Shown: positions 1 through 8,171 of the stretch, in pieces
Numbering within the stretch: the stretch's first letter is position 1
How the letters are laid out: each line of letters begins with the position of its first letter
Translations under genes and position numbers: made by a program
Notes under the pieces: generated by a model
The model's input: only the letters and a program-made list of their open reading frames with translations
The model's database searches: none
Told to the model about the DNA's origin: nothing
From: Saccharibacillus endophyticus
GTDB taxonomy: Bacteria > Bacillota > Bacilli > Paenibacillales > Paenibacillaceae
Assembly: GCF_013185185.1 (NCBI RefSeq)
Contig: NZ_JAAZWE010000009.1
Span: forward strand, 56,600-120,599
Length of the DNA: 64,000 nt
Direction of reading: 5' to 3'

Positions 1-806
1 AGCGGAATAAGCGTGAACAACGCCGAAGTCCAACCCGATGCGGCCAATTCGACTCTGAAGTAAACGTAAAGCAGGATGCCCAGCGTGATTGCGGAACCCG
101 TCATGCCGATCAGCACGCCTTCGATGAAGAACGGCCAGCGGATAAAGCGGTTCGTTGCCCCCACGAGCTTCATGATCGCAATCTCCCTGCGGCGGGCGAT
201 AATCGTGATTTTAATCGTATTGGCGATCAGGAACATCGCCATGACGCCGAGCGCCAGTACCAGCACCACCCCGACTAAGCGAACGGTCTGGGTCCATTGG
301 AACAGCCGTTCAGCCGTCCCTTTGCCATAATCGACTTCGTAAATGGGCCCGTCCGGATCGGCGCCGTTCAGCGCCGAAATCTTGTCGGCTACGAACGGCA
401 CCGTCGTGGCTTCGATCACCTGTACTTTGAACATATCGGGCAGAGGATTCGTACCCGTCTCCTCGTATCCTTTAACCATCGCGTCGCCCAATGTCTCGCG
501 CATCGCCTCAAGACCTTCTTCTTTCGAAACGAAGCTGACTTCCTGAACTTCCGGCATGCTGCGAATTTCTTGTTCCACCGTATCGCGACCTGCCTGATCG
601 ATCTCCAGATTCAGGTATACGCTGATCTCGATCTGCTTGTCGACCTCGTCTGCCGCCCGATCCAGATTCAGAACCAGCAGCAGGGCGACTCCGAGCAGCG
701 AAAGCGACACGACAATGGACAACATCGAAGCGATCGACATCCAGCCGTTGCGGAATACGTTTTTCGTGCCCTCGCGAAAGTGCCGCAGAAGGGTGTTAAA
801 ATTCAT
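1..806 (-). CDS. ftsX: Cell division ABC transporter permease FtsX (3' end outside window)
   Basis: This is the membrane subunit of the FtsEX complex, which couples ATP hydrolysis by FtsE to activation of peptidoglycan hydrolases at the septum or side wall. Translation from the ATG at 806 begins MNFNTLLRHFREGTKNVFRN, the typical cytoplasmic start of FtsX. A first membrane segment follows, then an extracellular domain, then a membrane segment followed by the basic stretch ARRREIAIMKLVGATNRFI seen in FtsX/MacB-type permeases. The stop codon lies beyond position 1, so about 268 residues are visible and the last membrane segment is incomplete. The start overlaps the end of ftsE by 11 bases, consistent with coupled translation. 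Confidence 0.95.
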   Translation of the reverse strand, partial: MNFNTLLRHFREGTKNVFRNGWMSIASMLSIVVSLSLLGVALLLVLNLDRAADEVDKQIEISVYLNLEIDQAGRDTVEQEIRSMPEVQEVSFVSKEEGLEAMRETLGDAMVKGYEETGTNPLPDMFKVQVIEATTVPFVADKISALNGADPDGPIYEVDYGKGTAERLFQWTQTVRLVGVVLVLALGVMAMFLIANTIKITIIARRREIAIMKLVGATNRFIRWPFFIEGVLIGMTGSAITLGILLYVYFRVELAASGWTSALFTLIP

Positions 807-1482
807 AACCGTATTCTCCCCTCAACTGGTCGCGAACGACTTGTCCGTCTTCGATCGCGAGCACGCGCTTGCGCATCGTATTCACGATCTCTTTATTGTG
901 CGTAGCCATGACGATCGTCGTTCCGCGGAAGTTGATCTCGTCCAGCAGCTGCATGATGCCCCAGGACGTCTCCGGATCAAGGTTGCCGGTCGGCTCGTCC
1001 GCCACGATCACCGACGGATTGTTCACGATCGCCCGCGCGATGGCAACCCGCTGCTGCTCGCCGCCCGACAGATGTTGAGGCTCGCGATTGGCTTTATTCT
1101 TCAGCCCGACCAGGTCGAGCACTTCCATGACCCGCTTCTTCATAATCTTTCTCGGTGCTTCGATAACTTCCATGGCGAAGGCCACGTTCTCGTAAGCGGT
1201 CAGTTTCGGCAGCAGCCGGTAATCCTGGAAAATGACCCCGATATTGCGGCGAAGCAGCGGAATATTGCGCTGCTTCAGCTTGCCGAGGTTAAATCCGTTA
1301 ACGGAAATCTGCCCTTTCGTCGGAACTTCTTCCCGATACATCAGCTTCATGAACGTCGACTTGCCCGCGCCCGACGGGCCGACGACGTATACGAACTCGC
1401 TACGGTCGATCTGGACCGTAACCCCTTTGAGCGCATGGGTTCCGTTCGGATATGTCTTCCACACATCCTGCATATCGATCAC
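796..1482 (-). CDS. ftsE: Cell division ATP-binding protein FtsE
   Basis: This is the ATPase of the FtsEX cell-wall-remodelling complex at the cytoplasmic membrane. The 228-residue protein has Walker A GPSGAGKST at 35-43, the ABC signature LSGGEQQR at 138-145 and Walker B VIVADEP at 158-164, with normal family length. The start chosen is a GTG at 1482 preceded by GGGAAG seven bases upstream; an in-frame ATG three codons later is an alternative. It is transcribed ahead of ftsX and overlaps it. A sigma-A-like promoter lies about 100 bases upstream. Confidence 0.97.
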   Translation of the reverse strand: MIDMQDVWKTYPNGTHALKGVTVQIDRSEFVYVVGPSGAGKSTFMKLMYREEVPTKGQISVNGFNLGKLKQRNIPLLRRNIGVIFQDYRLLPKLTAYENVAFAMEVIEAPRKIMKKRVMEVLDLVGLKNKANREPQHLSGGEQQRVAIARAIVNNPSVIVADEPTGNLDPETSWGIMQLLDEINFRGTTIVMATHNKEIVNTMRKRVLAIEDGQVVRDQLRGEYGYEF

Positions 1483-1578
1483 AGTATCACTTCCCGGTTT
1501 TTGATTTTGCAGCCAAGCGTATTCGCGTCCCCCGCACGCCTGTCGTTCCTCGGTACCGCCTGCATATCACGGCGTCTA

Positions 1579-1607
1579 TATATTCATGCCCGGCCTTCAT
1601 TCGTCAA
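1579..1607 (-). promoter_or_regulatory. Sigma-A-type promoter for ftsEX
   Basis: On the minus strand a -35 box TTGACG (1602-1607) and a -10 box AATATA (1579-1584) are separated by exactly 17 bases. This leaves a leader of about 90 bases before the ftsE GTG. The boxes are seen in the sequence; promoter function is inferred. Confidence 0.6.
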
Positions 1608-1645
1608 TCGGCCCGGACGCCTAAGCTCTTCTCTATGTATTCATT

Positions 1646-1661
1646 GTAACAAATTTGTTAC
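1646..1661. promoter_or_regulatory. Perfect 16-bp palindrome upstream of ftsE promoter
   Basis: GTAACAAATTTGTTAC is a perfect dyad about 40 bases upstream of the ftsE -35 box. Its size and AT-rich core fit a dimeric repressor or activator site, but the factor is not recognised. A TACAAT adjoining the palindrome on the minus strand could be part of a second, upstream promoter. Confidence 0.4.
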
Positions 1662-1735
1662 TCCGTGAGTAGAGACCCGGATTTCTCATAATGCGTAGGG
1701 CCAAGGGGGAGGTTTTTCTTATTCTTCCCTCTTGC

Positions 1736-1774
1736 AAAAAAGCTCCGGGCACGCTAGCAAGCGGCTCCGAAGCT
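1736..1774 (-). terminator. Rho-independent terminator of the pil operon
   Basis: On the minus strand an imperfect GC-rich hairpin, AGCTTCGGAGCCGC then TTGCTA then GCGTGCCCGGAGCT, runs into six T. It lies about 100 bases past the pilO-like stop codon and before the ftsE promoter, so it should end the type IV pilus transcript. Confidence 0.65.
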
Positions 1775-1875
1775 TACGGGGTGCTACCCCGGCACTGACA
1801 TTATGATTCTATGCACTATTGATTCCCAGTATAACCGATGCCGAAGGCGGGCGTCCAGCGCCGCTTTTCCAGCGT

Positions 1876-2517
1876 TTAAGGAGTCGTCGCGCTTCCTGTG
1901 CCGTCGGCACTGCCGACCGAACCGTTCGTCGAATCTGCAGCCTGCGGCAGATAGCTCGCGGTAAACGTGACCGTCGCGTCCAGCAGCGAGCTTCCGAAAT
2001 TGTAAGGCTTGTTGATCGTGAACTGTTCGACCGAAGTAAACCGTGGGAGATTTTGAAGTTCGGTCATCCATTTCTTGATCTGCGCGTAATTGCCTTGGAT
2101 GTTCACGGTCACGTACATCGCATTGATTTGACCGGATGTCGCCGTATCCGTCGTTTGCGCGGTCGCGGTACCGGAATTCGGGTCCGTGCCGGCGAACGTG
2201 GCGTCGGACAATACGACGTCGCTTGCCAGGCCGACTTGGTACAAATCGGTTACGATTTGCTCCTGATTCGGATCGGCAGGCAGCTTCTTGGCAATTTCTT
2301 CTTCGCTCAGTTCGCTTGTTTCTCCGCTCTTGAGCTCATCGATTTTTCGTTGAAAAATATCGTTTTCCTGCTGCAACCGCGCGACTTCGCTTTGCTGCGT
2401 TTGAATCTTTTCCGTTTGCGGACGGATCATCAGCATGTAAGGCACCAGCAGCAGCAAAAACAGTACGGCCACGCCCAGTATGAGCGCCTGACGATTGTTA
2501 TGGATTCGTTCCATCAT
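1876..2517 (-). CDS. pilO: PilO-like type IV pilus inner-membrane protein
   Basis: This is the predicted bitopic membrane protein of the PilM-N-O alignment complex, which links the cytoplasmic pilus motor to the outside. Of 213 residues, a membrane segment sits at about 9-29, a coiled-coil-like Gln/Glu-rich stretch at about 31-60, and a periplasm-side (here extracytoplasmic) alpha/beta domain follows. The start is the first of two ATGs at 2517, because AGGAGGAG lies nine bases upstream and the ATG overlaps the end of the pilMN gene by 20 bases. The C-terminus is Ser/Gly/Thr rich. Assignment rests on position and topology as much as on sequence, since PilO is weakly conserved. Confidence 0.8.
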   Translation of the reverse strand: MMERIHNNRQALILGVAVLFLLLLVPYMLMIRPQTEKIQTQQSEVARLQQENDIFQRKIDELKSGETSELSEEEIAKKLPADPNQEQIVTDLYQVGLASDVVLSDATFAGTDPNSGTATAQTTDTATSGQINAMYVTVNIQGNYAQIKKWMTELQNLPRFTSVEQFTINKPYNFGSSLLDATVTFTASYLPQAADSTNGSVGSADGTGSATTP

Positions 2518-4171
2518 TGACGCTCTCCTCCTGTGTCGAAAGATCCGACGATGCCGCACCCGGAGCGATCGCTTCGCCTACGGACTGCACCGATTGAGCC
2601 GCCGCATCGGACGACGGGGCCGCCGCTCCTTGCATCGAAACGCTGTACACGACCGCATACAGCCCTGTCGGCCCCTGCGCGTTTCCGTTACCGGTATCCG
2701 TTTCTTCGGCCATGCTCGCAATCGTGGCGTCCGAAGTGAACGACATGCTTTTGAGAACTGCCAAATAGCTTGCGGCATCATCGATTTTGCCCACGTCGAC
2801 TTTCAGGTCGATCGTGCTGTTTTGCGAATAAGCGATATCCCGGATAACGGCGCGTTCCGGCAGCCCGCCGTCCAATTCTTCCAGCACGGCCACCGCGTCC
2901 ATGCGGGACGCTTCGAGTCGGGCGACCAGCATGGCGGGCGAACCTCCGCTTCCCTGCAGTCCGGCAAGTTCAAGCTGCTTCACGCTGCTGTCCGCTTGGA
3001 GGCTTTCCGTTTGCCCTGTCAAAGCATCGAGTTCGCTTTGCTGCGTAACATACATCGTAGTCACGCCGGCAGCCGCTACGAGCCACACGACCATAAGCGC
3101 GGCTAACGCGTACGGCAGCACTTTCGCGTCCCTGTCTTCCTTGGGCAGCAGGTCGATCAGGCTGTTTTTGTCGTCGCGAAGCGCGGCTCCGATCGCGACC
3201 CGGTATATGTTCACGGAAACGTCTTCCGCTTTGCCTGGCGTCGCTTCCGGTCTGAGTTCTTCGATATCGATTTCCGCCAAAGCCAGCTTCAGTTCGCCGA
3301 CGAGCTGACGACGGCTGACCTCCGGCCCGGTAACCACCAACTCCGTGATCCGCGCCGCTCCGTCATGAAGGCTGTACTGATAGAAATTGAGCATCCGAGA
3401 AATTTCAGCCGTGATCTCCAGCATTTGCTCCGACGACAAGCTTTCCTCGCCGAGCGCCGCTTTTTGGGCCAAATACGATTCGGATTGGAACAGCGGCGCT
3501 TCTTCCGCCAAATCCAATAAATTGATCGTCCGCATAAAGACCGGATGACCTTCGCGGAACATATAGACGTCAAGCTGCGAATGTTCCAGATGGACCAGCA
3601 TCGTATCGGCGAAAGGTTTGCCCTGCGTAATTTCGGCAACGCGCGCCAGCGCCGTCGCCGACACTTCCACGCTGTCCGTTTTGATGCCGGCTTCGTCCAA
3701 AATCGCGATGTATTCGTTGATCAGGTTTCGCGGCGCGGCGAATACCAGAACGCGGGTCACTTCTTCTTCCGAACCGTCTTCCTGGAGCAGCTTTTCGCGG
3801 CCGACCGGGATGAAATCGTAAACGGGTTCTTCGAACGGAAGATGCAGCCCCGTCTCGACTTCGAGCGCGACCAACTGCTGCACCTGCTTCGGATTGACGG
3901 CGGAAATATTCATTTTGCGGATAATGACTTGCGAAGGCGGAACGGATAGGGCGACGCGACTGCCTTTTAGTCCTTCCTGCTCCACCCATTGACGAATGTG
4001 CGCACGAAGCTTTTCCGCGTCCGGAATCTGGTTTTCGATAATGGTTCCGGGTTCAAGCGGCAAAAAGGCCTGCTTTTCGATCTCCCACGTTTTGTTGTTT
4101 TTGAGTTGGATAAAGCGGACGCCGGTCTGTTCGATGGTCAATCCCGCTTTTTTGCTTCCGAGTCCCAGCAT
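2498..4171 (-). CDS. pilM: PilM-PilN fusion protein, type IV pilus assembly
   Basis: The 557-residue protein joins two usually separate subunits. Residues 1 to about 335 are an actin-like PilM domain (SKKAGLTIEQTGVRFIQL start, EVETGLHLPFEE region), normally a cytoplasmic ATP-binding ring. Residues about 337-345 read SLIDLLPKE, the motif that PilM docks onto at the N-terminus of PilN. A membrane segment at 351-375 and a coiled-coil plus extracytoplasmic PilN domain follow. In the separate-gene systems PilM binds this very PilN tail, so fusion makes the contact covalent. AGGAGG precedes the ATG by 11 bases. pilD lies upstream and pilO downstream. Confidence 0.9.
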   Translation of the reverse strand: MLGLGSKKAGLTIEQTGVRFIQLKNNKTWEIEKQAFLPLEPGTIIENQIPDAEKLRAHIRQWVEQEGLKGSRVALSVPPSQVIIRKMNISAVNPKQVQQLVALEVETGLHLPFEEPVYDFIPVGREKLLQEDGSEEEVTRVLVFAAPRNLINEYIAILDEAGIKTDSVEVSATALARVAEITQGKPFADTMLVHLEHSQLDVYMFREGHPVFMRTINLLDLAEEAPLFQSESYLAQKAALGEESLSSEQMLEITAEISRMLNFYQYSLHDGAARITELVVTGPEVSRRQLVGELKLALAEIDIEELRPEATPGKAEDVSVNIYRVAIGAALRDDKNSLIDLLPKEDRDAKVLPYALAALMVVWLVAAAGVTTMYVTQQSELDALTGQTESLQADSSVKQLELAGLQGSGGSPAMLVARLEASRMDAVAVLEELDGGLPERAVIRDIAYSQNSTIDLKVDVGKIDDAASYLAVLKSMSFTSDATIASMAEETDTGNGNAQGPTGLYAVVYSVSMQGAAAPSSDAAAQSVQSVGEAIAPGAASSDLSTQEESVNDGTNP

Positions 4172-4186
4172 GCCTGGTGTGTCCTC

Positions 4187-4942
4187 CTAACCGATCAGCG
4201 AGAAATATCCGCCGATAATCTGCGTTCCGTAGAGATAAGCGATCATTGTGCCCAGCGCGAGCCACGGTCCGAACGGAACCGGCTGTTTGCGCTGCACGAT
4301 TTTAAAAGCGATGAGCAGCATGCCGACGACGGTACCGAATGCGCAGGCCAGCATGAATGCGAGTACTGCGGGACCGATGCCGAGCACGATTCCGCACAGC
4401 GCGAACAATTTGACGTCCCCCATGCCCATGCCGCCTTTCGTAAGGAGAACGATGAGCAGAATCAATCCCCCGCCGAAAAGGCCGCCGAGCGCGTAATGCC
4501 ACCACGGCGCCTCCATGAAAAGAAACCGGAGCGCGATTAGGATCGGCGCGAAAAACAGCAGCACTTTGTTCGGAATGAGCATATATTTCAAATCCGCGAC
4601 CGTGACGATCACGCACAGGCTGGCTAGCACGATGCCGATTGCAGCCGCGCCCGTCAGGCCGAAACGGAGAAACATCCAAAGGAAAAGTAACCCGGTGGCC
4701 GCTTCGAACAGCGGGTATACAGGTGAAAACTTGACGCCGCAGTGCCGGCATCTGCCTTTTGAAAAAATGTAGCTGAATACGGGAACCATGTCTTTCGCGC
4801 CCAATCTCGCATTACAGCTTCCGCAGCGCGACGGCGGGTGAACGACCGATTCGCCTACAGGGACCCGGAGTCCGACGACGTTGAAGAAAGAGCCGAATAG
4901 AAGGCCGATGACGGTGATGTAGATGGCGATGAAAATAGTCAT
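4187..4942 (-). CDS. pilD: Type IV prepilin peptidase (leader peptidase/N-methyltransferase)
   Basis: This is a membrane aspartyl protease that cleaves and N-methylates prepilins. The 251-residue protein has the zinc-binding cysteines C40/C43 and C65/C68 of the cytoplasmic methylase loop. The two catalytic aspartates are D117 in VADLKYMLIP and D176 in GMGD, followed by further membrane segments. Substrates in this window are PilA and the minor prepilins at 17-18.6 kb. No clear Shine-Dalgarno precedes the ATG at 4942, unlike its neighbours, and a structured repeat plus a terminator separate it from pilA, so its expression may be set apart from the rest of the operon. Confidence 0.96.
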   Translation of the reverse strand: MTIFIAIYITVIGLLFGSFFNVVGLRVPVGESVVHPPSRCGSCNARLGAKDMVPVFSYIFSKGRCRHCGVKFSPVYPLFEAATGLLFLWMFLRFGLTGAAAIGIVLASLCVIVTVADLKYMLIPNKVLLFFAPILIALRFLFMEAPWWHYALGGLFGGGLILLIVLLTKGGMGMGDVKLFALCGIVLGIGPAVLAFMLACAFGTVVGMLLIAFKIVQRKQPVPFGPWLALGTMIAYLYGTQIIGGYFSLIG

Positions 4943-4975
4943 AGAGTGTGGAGGATCGGAATAATGCGCTTCAGT

Positions 4976-5084
4976 CTAAAAGGTTGTTCCAATCGCTGTT
5001 ACCCTCCAATTTCTTGATTAGATTAGGCAAAAGGGGAAATTGGAGGGTAAAGGCGTCCGCTCCGCTTTTCCACAATCCTTTTAG
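4976..5084 (-). repeat. Nested inverted-repeat element, copy C
   Basis: Read on the minus strand this has an outer stem CTAAAAGG/CCTTTTAG, a conserved linker (GAAAAGCGGAGCGGACGCC), a 14-bp inner stem TACCCTCCAATTTC/GAAATTGGAGGGTA (plus-strand arms 5000-5013 and 5036-5049), a loop containing AATCTAAT, then ACAGCGATTGGAAC before the closing arm. The same layout and linker recur at 27111-27222 (minus) and 23258-23422 (plus) with different stem sequences. This copy sits between pilA and pilD. A second 8-bp hairpin, AATCTTTG/CAAAGATT, lies next to it at about 5102-5129. Confidence 0.75.
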
Positions 5085-5160
5085 CCGTTTACTGAGCTTC
5101 CAATCTTTGATTGGGGAAAGACAAAGATTAAAAAGAATGTGAAGATTAAGGGGTAAAGAG

Positions 5161-5192
5161 AAACCGGAAAAACGGGTGGGTTTTTCCGGTTT
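5161..5192 (-). terminator. Terminator after pilA
   Basis: AAACCGGAAAAA and TTTTTCCGGTTT form a 12-bp perfect stem with an 8-base loop. On the minus strand the hairpin ends in TTTCTCTTT, 20 bases past the pilA stop. It should make pilA a boosted, partly separate transcript upstream of pilD. Confidence 0.7.
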
Positions 5193-5212
5193 GTTTGTCA
5201 AAATGAGTTTTT

Positions 5213-5743
5213 TTACTCGGCCGTGCTACTGAGAATTTCCGCAGCAGTAAAGTTTTTAGTTCCATCTGTCGTGCCATCAGAGATAGTAACGGCTGTTCCA
5301 GAGGCTTTCAACTGCCCATTCTGATAAATTACACTGCCACTCGTAATTGCTTTCTTAGTACTTGGCAAATAAAGACCCTTTTCAAGGAACCCATCTGCTT
5401 GAAGAGAATTGGTAGTACTAGAAACATTGACAGTTACAGTAGGAGGTGTACCTGTACCTTGAAAATCACCGTTAAGTTTATCCGTTACGTAAAGACGGGA
5501 TGCATCATATACTTGACGCGCTGTTGCCAAGTCTGCATTCGTACGAGAATTATTGATGATGTTACCAATCAACGGAATCGCGATAACCGCGATGATTGCG
5601 ATAATAACCAATACTGCCAAGAGCTCGATCAGGGTGAAGCCTTTTTCGTCTTTACCCATTTTGGACCATACGCGCTGCATGAACGTCGACTTGCGGGATT
5701 CTTTCACTTCTACTTCATTGACTACTTCTGTTTCTTGATTCAT
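5213..5743 (-). CDS. pilA: Major type IV pilin precursor (long leader)
   Basis: This is the likely major pilin. The class III signal is clear: KDEKG|FTLIELLAVLVIIAII, with cleavage after G35, F36 as the methylated first residue and E5 (mature) present. The mature protein is about 141 residues, ending in a Thr/Ser-rich beta domain without a Cys pair. The start at ATG 5743 has GGGAGTG eight bases upstream, so the leader is an unusually long 35 residues, acidic then basic. Met22 and Met29 would give shorter leaders but have no ribosome site. It lies directly downstream of pilC. Confidence 0.93.
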   Translation of the reverse strand: MNQETEVVNEVEVKESRKSTFMQRVWSKMGKDEKGFTLIELLAVLVIIAIIAVIAIPLIGNIINNSRTNADLATARQVYDASRLYVTDKLNGDFQGTGTPPTVTVNVSSTTNSLQADGFLEKGLYLPSTKKAITSGSVIYQNGQLKASGTAVTISDGTTDGTKNFTAAEILSSTAE

Positions 5744-5876
5744 GTGATATTCACTCCCGTGAGTTAATTTCCGGATTTCTCCGGTACTGCTATTCGACCT
5801 CTGAACAGAGATCAGATCGCGGCGCCGTACATATCCCGTTAATAAAACGGACACTTCATACAGAGCCACGTGCTTT

Positions 5877-7085
5877 TTAAGAAATACTACTGTACAACGA
5901 GAACATTGGAAGCATAATCGCCGCCATAATGATACCAACTACCGCTGCAAGAAACGTGATAAGGATTGGCTCCAACAGGGATTTCAAACGATCTACGGTG
6001 TTATCCACGTCCATTTCATAGAAGTCGGCAACTTTACCCAACATATCACCCAGCGCTCCGGTTTCTTCACCAATCGCGACCATCTGCGTGACTAAAGGCG
6101 GGAATACCCACGATTTCTCCAAAGGCTCCGACAACGAACGCCCTTGACGAAGCGACTCGCCCGCACTACGAATTACTTTGCCGATGACTTTATTTCCTGC
6201 TACATCTTCAACAATGTTCAACGACTGAAGAACCGGTACCGCACTTGCATACAATGAAGAAAAGGTGCGGGTAAACTGCGCGATCGAACTTTTCTGGTTC
6301 AGTTTGCCGAAGACTGGAACCTTTAACTTCATATAATCGATCCAGTAAGCTCCTCTCTCGGTTCTTTGAGCCAAGAAGAATCCCACGACTAGAATCAGAA
6401 GACCCAAGCCCCAAAAATACCAACCGTGTTGAATACTGTTACTGAGTGCCAACACCACTTTCGTAATCGCTGGCAATTCCGCGTCGAACGAATCGAACAT
6501 CGTAATAAACTGCGGCACGATCGCCCAAAGCAGATACACCGTCGACACGATTGCCAGTACCGCCACCGTCGCCGGATAAGTCAGCGCCGACTTTACTTTC
6601 TCGCGCGTCGAGTGCTGCTTTTCGAAGAAAACGGCTAGACGGTCAAGCGTGCCTTCCAGATCTCCCGTCTCTTCCCCCGCCCGCACCATGCTCACGAACA
6701 GAGAAGGGAAAATCCGTTTGTGCTCCTGCACCGCTTGGGAGAAAGGAATCCCCTTCAGCAGGCTCGAAGCGACCTGCACCAGCGCGCCTTTCAACGCTTT
6801 GCTTTCCGTTTGCCCTGCCAGGATCGTCGTCGCGTCCACGATGGTTATGCCGGCGCGGATCAACGTGGCGAATTGACGGCAGTAGATAATGAAATGTATC
6901 GATTTAACGGGGTTGCCGATATAGATTTCTTTCGACAATACCGTGTTGTTTTTCTCGACCAACGAGAAGACTTTCAATCCGCGTTTGCGGAGTTCTTCCA
7001 TCGCGGCGGCTTTGTCGCTGGCGTTCAGCTTGCCTTTGAGCTGCTTGCCGCTGCCGGTTCGCACCTGATATTCGAATTGCGCCAT
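5877..7085 (-). CDS. pilC: Type IV pilus inner-membrane platform protein PilC
   Basis: This is the polytopic platform on which the PilB and PilT motors act. The 402-residue protein carries two GspF/PilC domains, each ending in hydrophobic segments. Typical sequences are IYCRQFATLIRAGI, VRAGEETGDLEGTLDRLA and, in the second copy, VAIGEETGALGDMLGKVADFYE. The duplicated GEETG motifs are the family hallmark. Its ATG shares one base with the TGA of pilT, so translation is coupled. The length is normal. Confidence 0.97.
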   Translation of the reverse strand: MAQFEYQVRTGSGKQLKGKLNASDKAAAMEELRKRGLKVFSLVEKNNTVLSKEIYIGNPVKSIHFIIYCRQFATLIRAGITIVDATTILAGQTESKALKGALVQVASSLLKGIPFSQAVQEHKRIFPSLFVSMVRAGEETGDLEGTLDRLAVFFEKQHSTREKVKSALTYPATVAVLAIVSTVYLLWAIVPQFITMFDSFDAELPAITKVVLALSNSIQHGWYFWGLGLLILVVGFFLAQRTERGAYWIDYMKLKVPVFGKLNQKSSIAQFTRTFSSLYASAVPVLQSLNIVEDVAGNKVIGKVIRSAGESLRQGRSLSEPLEKSWVFPPLVTQMVAIGEETGALGDMLGKVADFYEMDVDNTVDRLKSLLEPILITFLAAVVGIIMAAIMLPMFSLYSSIS

Positions 7086-8134
7086 CAGGCGGTCACCTCC
7101 GTCATGTATTCTTTGGCCGCCGCCGGATCAACCTGTCCGCGCTGCAAGTGCTCGCGGATGTTCATCTCCAGCGTGTGCATGCCGTGAGCCCTGCCCGTCT
7201 GCATCACGCTGCGGATTTGGTGAATCTTCTCCGAACGGATCAAGTTGGCGACGGCCGGCGTGTTGATCAGCACTTCGGTCGCGCAGGTTCGTCCTTGACC
7301 GCCGCGGTTCGGGAGCAGCCTTTGCGAGATTACCGCGGTAAGCACCGACGCCAGCTGAGTACGGACTTGCGGCTGTTGATGGCCCGGGAAAGCGTCGATG
7401 ATCCGGTCGATCGTTTTCGGAGCGTCCGTCGTATGCAGCGTCGCCAGTACAAGGTGACCGGTCTCCGCTGCGGTAATCGCCGCCGAGATCGTTTCCAGGT
7501 CCCGCATTTCCCCGACCAGAATGACGTCCGGGTCCTGCCGGAGCGCGGCTCGCAGACCGTCCGCGAAGCTTGCCGTATCCAACCCGACTTCGCGTTGATG
7601 AACCAGCGACTTGCGATGTTCGTGCATGAACTCGATCGGATCTTCCAGCGTCACGATATGCTTGCTCGTCTTGCTGTTGATGTCTTGAATCATTGCCGCC
7701 AGCGTGGACGACTTGCCGCTGCCTGTCGGCCCCGTGACCAGAATCAGTCCCTGCGGCCGATGCGCGAGCGTTGCCAGCGAATCCGGCAAACCCAGCTTAT
7801 CCATCGTAGGGATCCGTTCCGGGATGGAACGGGCCGAGATCGCGGCGTAACCCTTCTGCCGGTATACGTTGATCCGGAAACGATCGGCTCCCGGCAGCGC
7901 GTAAGCGAAGTCCAATTCGCCCTCGGTACGGAATCGAATCGCCCGTTCCTCGCCAAGCAGCTCGTCGGCCATGCGCTCCGCTTCTATCGGGCTGACGATA
8001 TCGCCGGCCAAAGCGGTCAGCGAACCGTGAATCCGCACGCTCGGCGGGGCACCGACCGCGATGTGCAGATCGGATGCGCCTTTGGCGTGCATCTCGCGCA
8101 GCAGCTCTTCGATTGTCCGTGTTTGTTCGTTCAT
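7085..8134 (-). CDS. pilT: Twitching motility retraction ATPase PilT
   Basis: This is the hexameric AAA-type ATPase that depolymerises the pilus. The 349-residue protein has Walker A GPTGSGKSS, an Asp box region with the sequence DPIEFMHEH, Walker B DPDVILVGEMRDLET and a His box region TGHLVLATLHTTDA. The late segment VANLIRSEKIHQIRS corresponds to the PilT-specific AIRNLIRE region needed for retraction. It follows pilB by 37 bases and overlaps pilC by one base. Its presence implies retractile pili rather than a competence-only pseudopilus. Confidence 0.96.
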   Translation of the reverse strand: MNEQTRTIEELLREMHAKGASDLHIAVGAPPSVRIHGSLTALAGDIVSPIEAERMADELLGEERAIRFRTEGELDFAYALPGADRFRINVYRQKGYAAISARSIPERIPTMDKLGLPDSLATLAHRPQGLILVTGPTGSGKSSTLAAMIQDINSKTSKHIVTLEDPIEFMHEHRKSLVHQREVGLDTASFADGLRAALRQDPDVILVGEMRDLETISAAITAAETGHLVLATLHTTDAPKTIDRIIDAFPGHQQPQVRTQLASVLTAVISQRLLPNRGGQGRTCATEVLINTPAVANLIRSEKIHQIRSVMQTGRAHGMHTLEMNIREHLQRGQVDPAAAKEYMTEVTA

Positions 8135-8171
8135 CCTCAGCAGCTCCTCGCCGTTGTTCGAAGCCCTTCCG

